From JAKLFA01 sp038222225 (GTDB taxonomy: Bacteria > Omnitrophota > Gorgyraeia > Zapsychrales > JANLHA01), in NCBI GenBank assembly GCA_038222225.1, contig JBBRHV010000029.1, positions 1 through 22,267 of the forward strand: a stretch of 22,267 nt of DNA, read 5' to 3'. This document shows, in pieces, positions 21,450 to 22,267 of this stretch. The notes under the pieces were generated by a model, which did not search any database, was not told the origin of the DNA, and was given only the letters and a program-made list of their open reading frames with translations. Within the stretch, counting starts at the first letter, position 1. Each line of letters opens with the position of its first letter. The translations under genes and the position numbers were made by a program.

Positions 21450-22267
21450 ATGGAAAAAGTGATTATCATCGGCTCCGGGCCTGCGGCACATACGGCAGCC
21501 ATTTATACCGCACGGGCCAATCTAACCCCACTGCTTTTTGAAGGCTTTATGGCCGCCGGGGTTCCGGCTGGCGGACAGCTGACCACAACAACTGAAATTG
21601 AAAATTTCCCCGGATTCCCGGATGCGATTTCCGGACCGGAACTGATGCAACTCATGCGTGAGCAATCCCTGCGCTACGGGGCCCGTATCGAAACAAAGAC
21701 CATTGATGCCGTTGATCTTTCAAAACGCCCCTTTACGGTCAAAAGCGGGAAAGAGACCTATGAATCGCAAATCCTGATCATTGCTACCGGCGCAACGGCA
21801 AAACGGCTAAATCTTAAGGGCGAAGCGGATTACTGGCAAAAGGGCATCTCGGCGTGTGCGGTCTGCGATGGGGCCTTGCCGATCTTCCGCAATCAGCCGC
21901 TGGCCGTGATCGGAGGAGGAGATTCTGCGATCGAAGAAGCGACATTTTTGACAAAGTTTGCCTCCGTTGTTTACCTGATCCACCGGCGAGATCAGCTGCG
22001 CGCCTCCAAGGCCATGCAGGAACGGGTGTTTGACAACCCTAAAGTTAAAATCATTTGGGATCATGTTCCCGTAGAAGCGATAGGCGAAAAATTTTTAACC
22101 GGTTTAAAGATTCAACAGGTGAAAACTCACGTAGAGCAAACCCTTGAGGTTAAAGGATTATTTTATGCGGTTGGACATGTTCCTAATACTTCATTTTTGA
22201 ACGGCCAGCTTCTCTGTGATGAAACGGGATATATCCAAACGCGTCCCGGCACCACGAAAACAAATAT
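21450..22267 (+). CDS. trxB: Thioredoxin reductase, 5' part (runs off the window)
   Basis: The open frame from ATG 21450 continues to the window end without a stop, giving about 272 of the usual ~310-330 residues. It is an NADPH-dependent low-molecular-weight thioredoxin reductase. The FAD-binding start is VIIIGSGPAAHTAAIYTAR. GGQLTTTTEIENFPGFP is the hallmark FAD-site segment. CAVCDGA holds the redox-active CxxC. GGGDSAIEEATFL binds NADPH, HRRDQLRASKAMQ contacts its phosphate, and GLFYAVGHVPNT precedes the second FAD segment. Local wording such as AAGVPAGGQLTTTT resembles the plant/fungal NTR subgroup, as do many bacterial homologues. GGAAAGGA at 21437-21444 lies 5 bases from the ATG. No thioredoxin gene is in view. 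It is divergent from the 606-residue cysteine-rich protein. Confidence 0.96.
   Translation, partial: MEKVIIIGSGPAAHTAAIYTARANLTPLLFEGFMAAGVPAGGQLTTTTEIENFPGFPDAISGPELMQLMREQSLRYGARIETKTIDAVDLSKRPFTVKSGKETYESQILIIATGATAKRLNLKGEADYWQKGISACAVCDGALPIFRNQPLAVIGGGDSAIEEATFLTKFASVVYLIHRRDQLRASKAMQERVFDNPKVKIIWDHVPVEAIGEKFLTGLKIQQVKTHVEQTLEVKGLFYAVGHVPNTSFLNGQLLCDETGYIQTRPGTTKTN

Noticed and set aside
1..22267. CRISPR arrays, tRNA/rRNA genes, insertion sequences, phage genes or toxin-antitoxin pairs
   Set aside because: I looked through all gaps and both strands and saw no repeat-spacer pattern, cloverleaf, transposase or terminal repeats.

Overview
The window is a dense stretch of bacterial chromosome with roughly balanced base composition, short gaps and operon-like gene runs. 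The contents are mostly core metabolism and envelope functions: aconitase, isopropylmalate dehydratase, chorismate synthase, ThiC and thioredoxin reductase. Also present are an ECF sigma factor, a sensor kinase, a type IV pilin-like protein and a secreted beta-rich protein. Signal peptides, a pseudopilin and a membrane-anchored VWA protein suggest a diderm, free-living bacterium. The mix would fit an uncultured lineage such as Omnitrophota or a relative, but that is a guess; no rRNA or other phylogenetic marker is present. The first ~83 bases do not belong with the rest: a GC-rich cystathionine beta-synthase/cysteine synthase fragment is joined in another frame to the middle of an exonuclease III gene, which looks like an assembly chimera at a contig edge.

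Layout. (1) 1-860: the chimeric end, the 3' part of xth, and two small membrane proteins. (2) 876-5504: an envelope-signalling block. An ECF sigma factor overlaps by 4 bases a 736-residue protein with an anti-sigma-like N-terminus, one membrane helix and a YfbK-type VWA exterior. A strong terminator, two further large inverted repeats and a secreted DUF4139-type protein follow. (3) 5621-9611: a B12-binding-like radical SAM enzyme (minus), a divergent orphan histidine kinase (plus), and a methyltransferase (minus) whose reading frame is cut by an in-frame amber codon 30 codons before a plausible native end. (4) 9724-16597: a strong promoter, then acnA-leuC-leuD-aroC-SDR on one strand, probably largely one transcript. 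(5) 16594-17232: a metallo-beta-lactamase-fold hydrolase (minus) whose stop overlaps the SDR stop. (6) 17255-19442: thiC with its own promoter and no visible TPP riboswitch, then a pseudopilin-like gene. (7) 19460-21280: a 606-residue, cysteine-rich protein on the minus strand with distant resemblance to nitronate-monooxygenase-like TIM barrels. (8) 21450-end: a divergent trxB running off the window.

How they work together. AcnA and LeuCD are both [4Fe-4S] dehydratases of the aconitase superfamily and are co-transcribed with AroC, so this run serves the TCA cycle, leucine and aromatic amino acid synthesis. The ECF/anti-sigma-VWA pair, with its candidate ECF-type promoter and the neighbouring DUF4139 protein, is the most system-like part of the window. 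The amber-interrupted methyltransferase and the 606-residue cysteine-rich protein are the other two places most worth following up.
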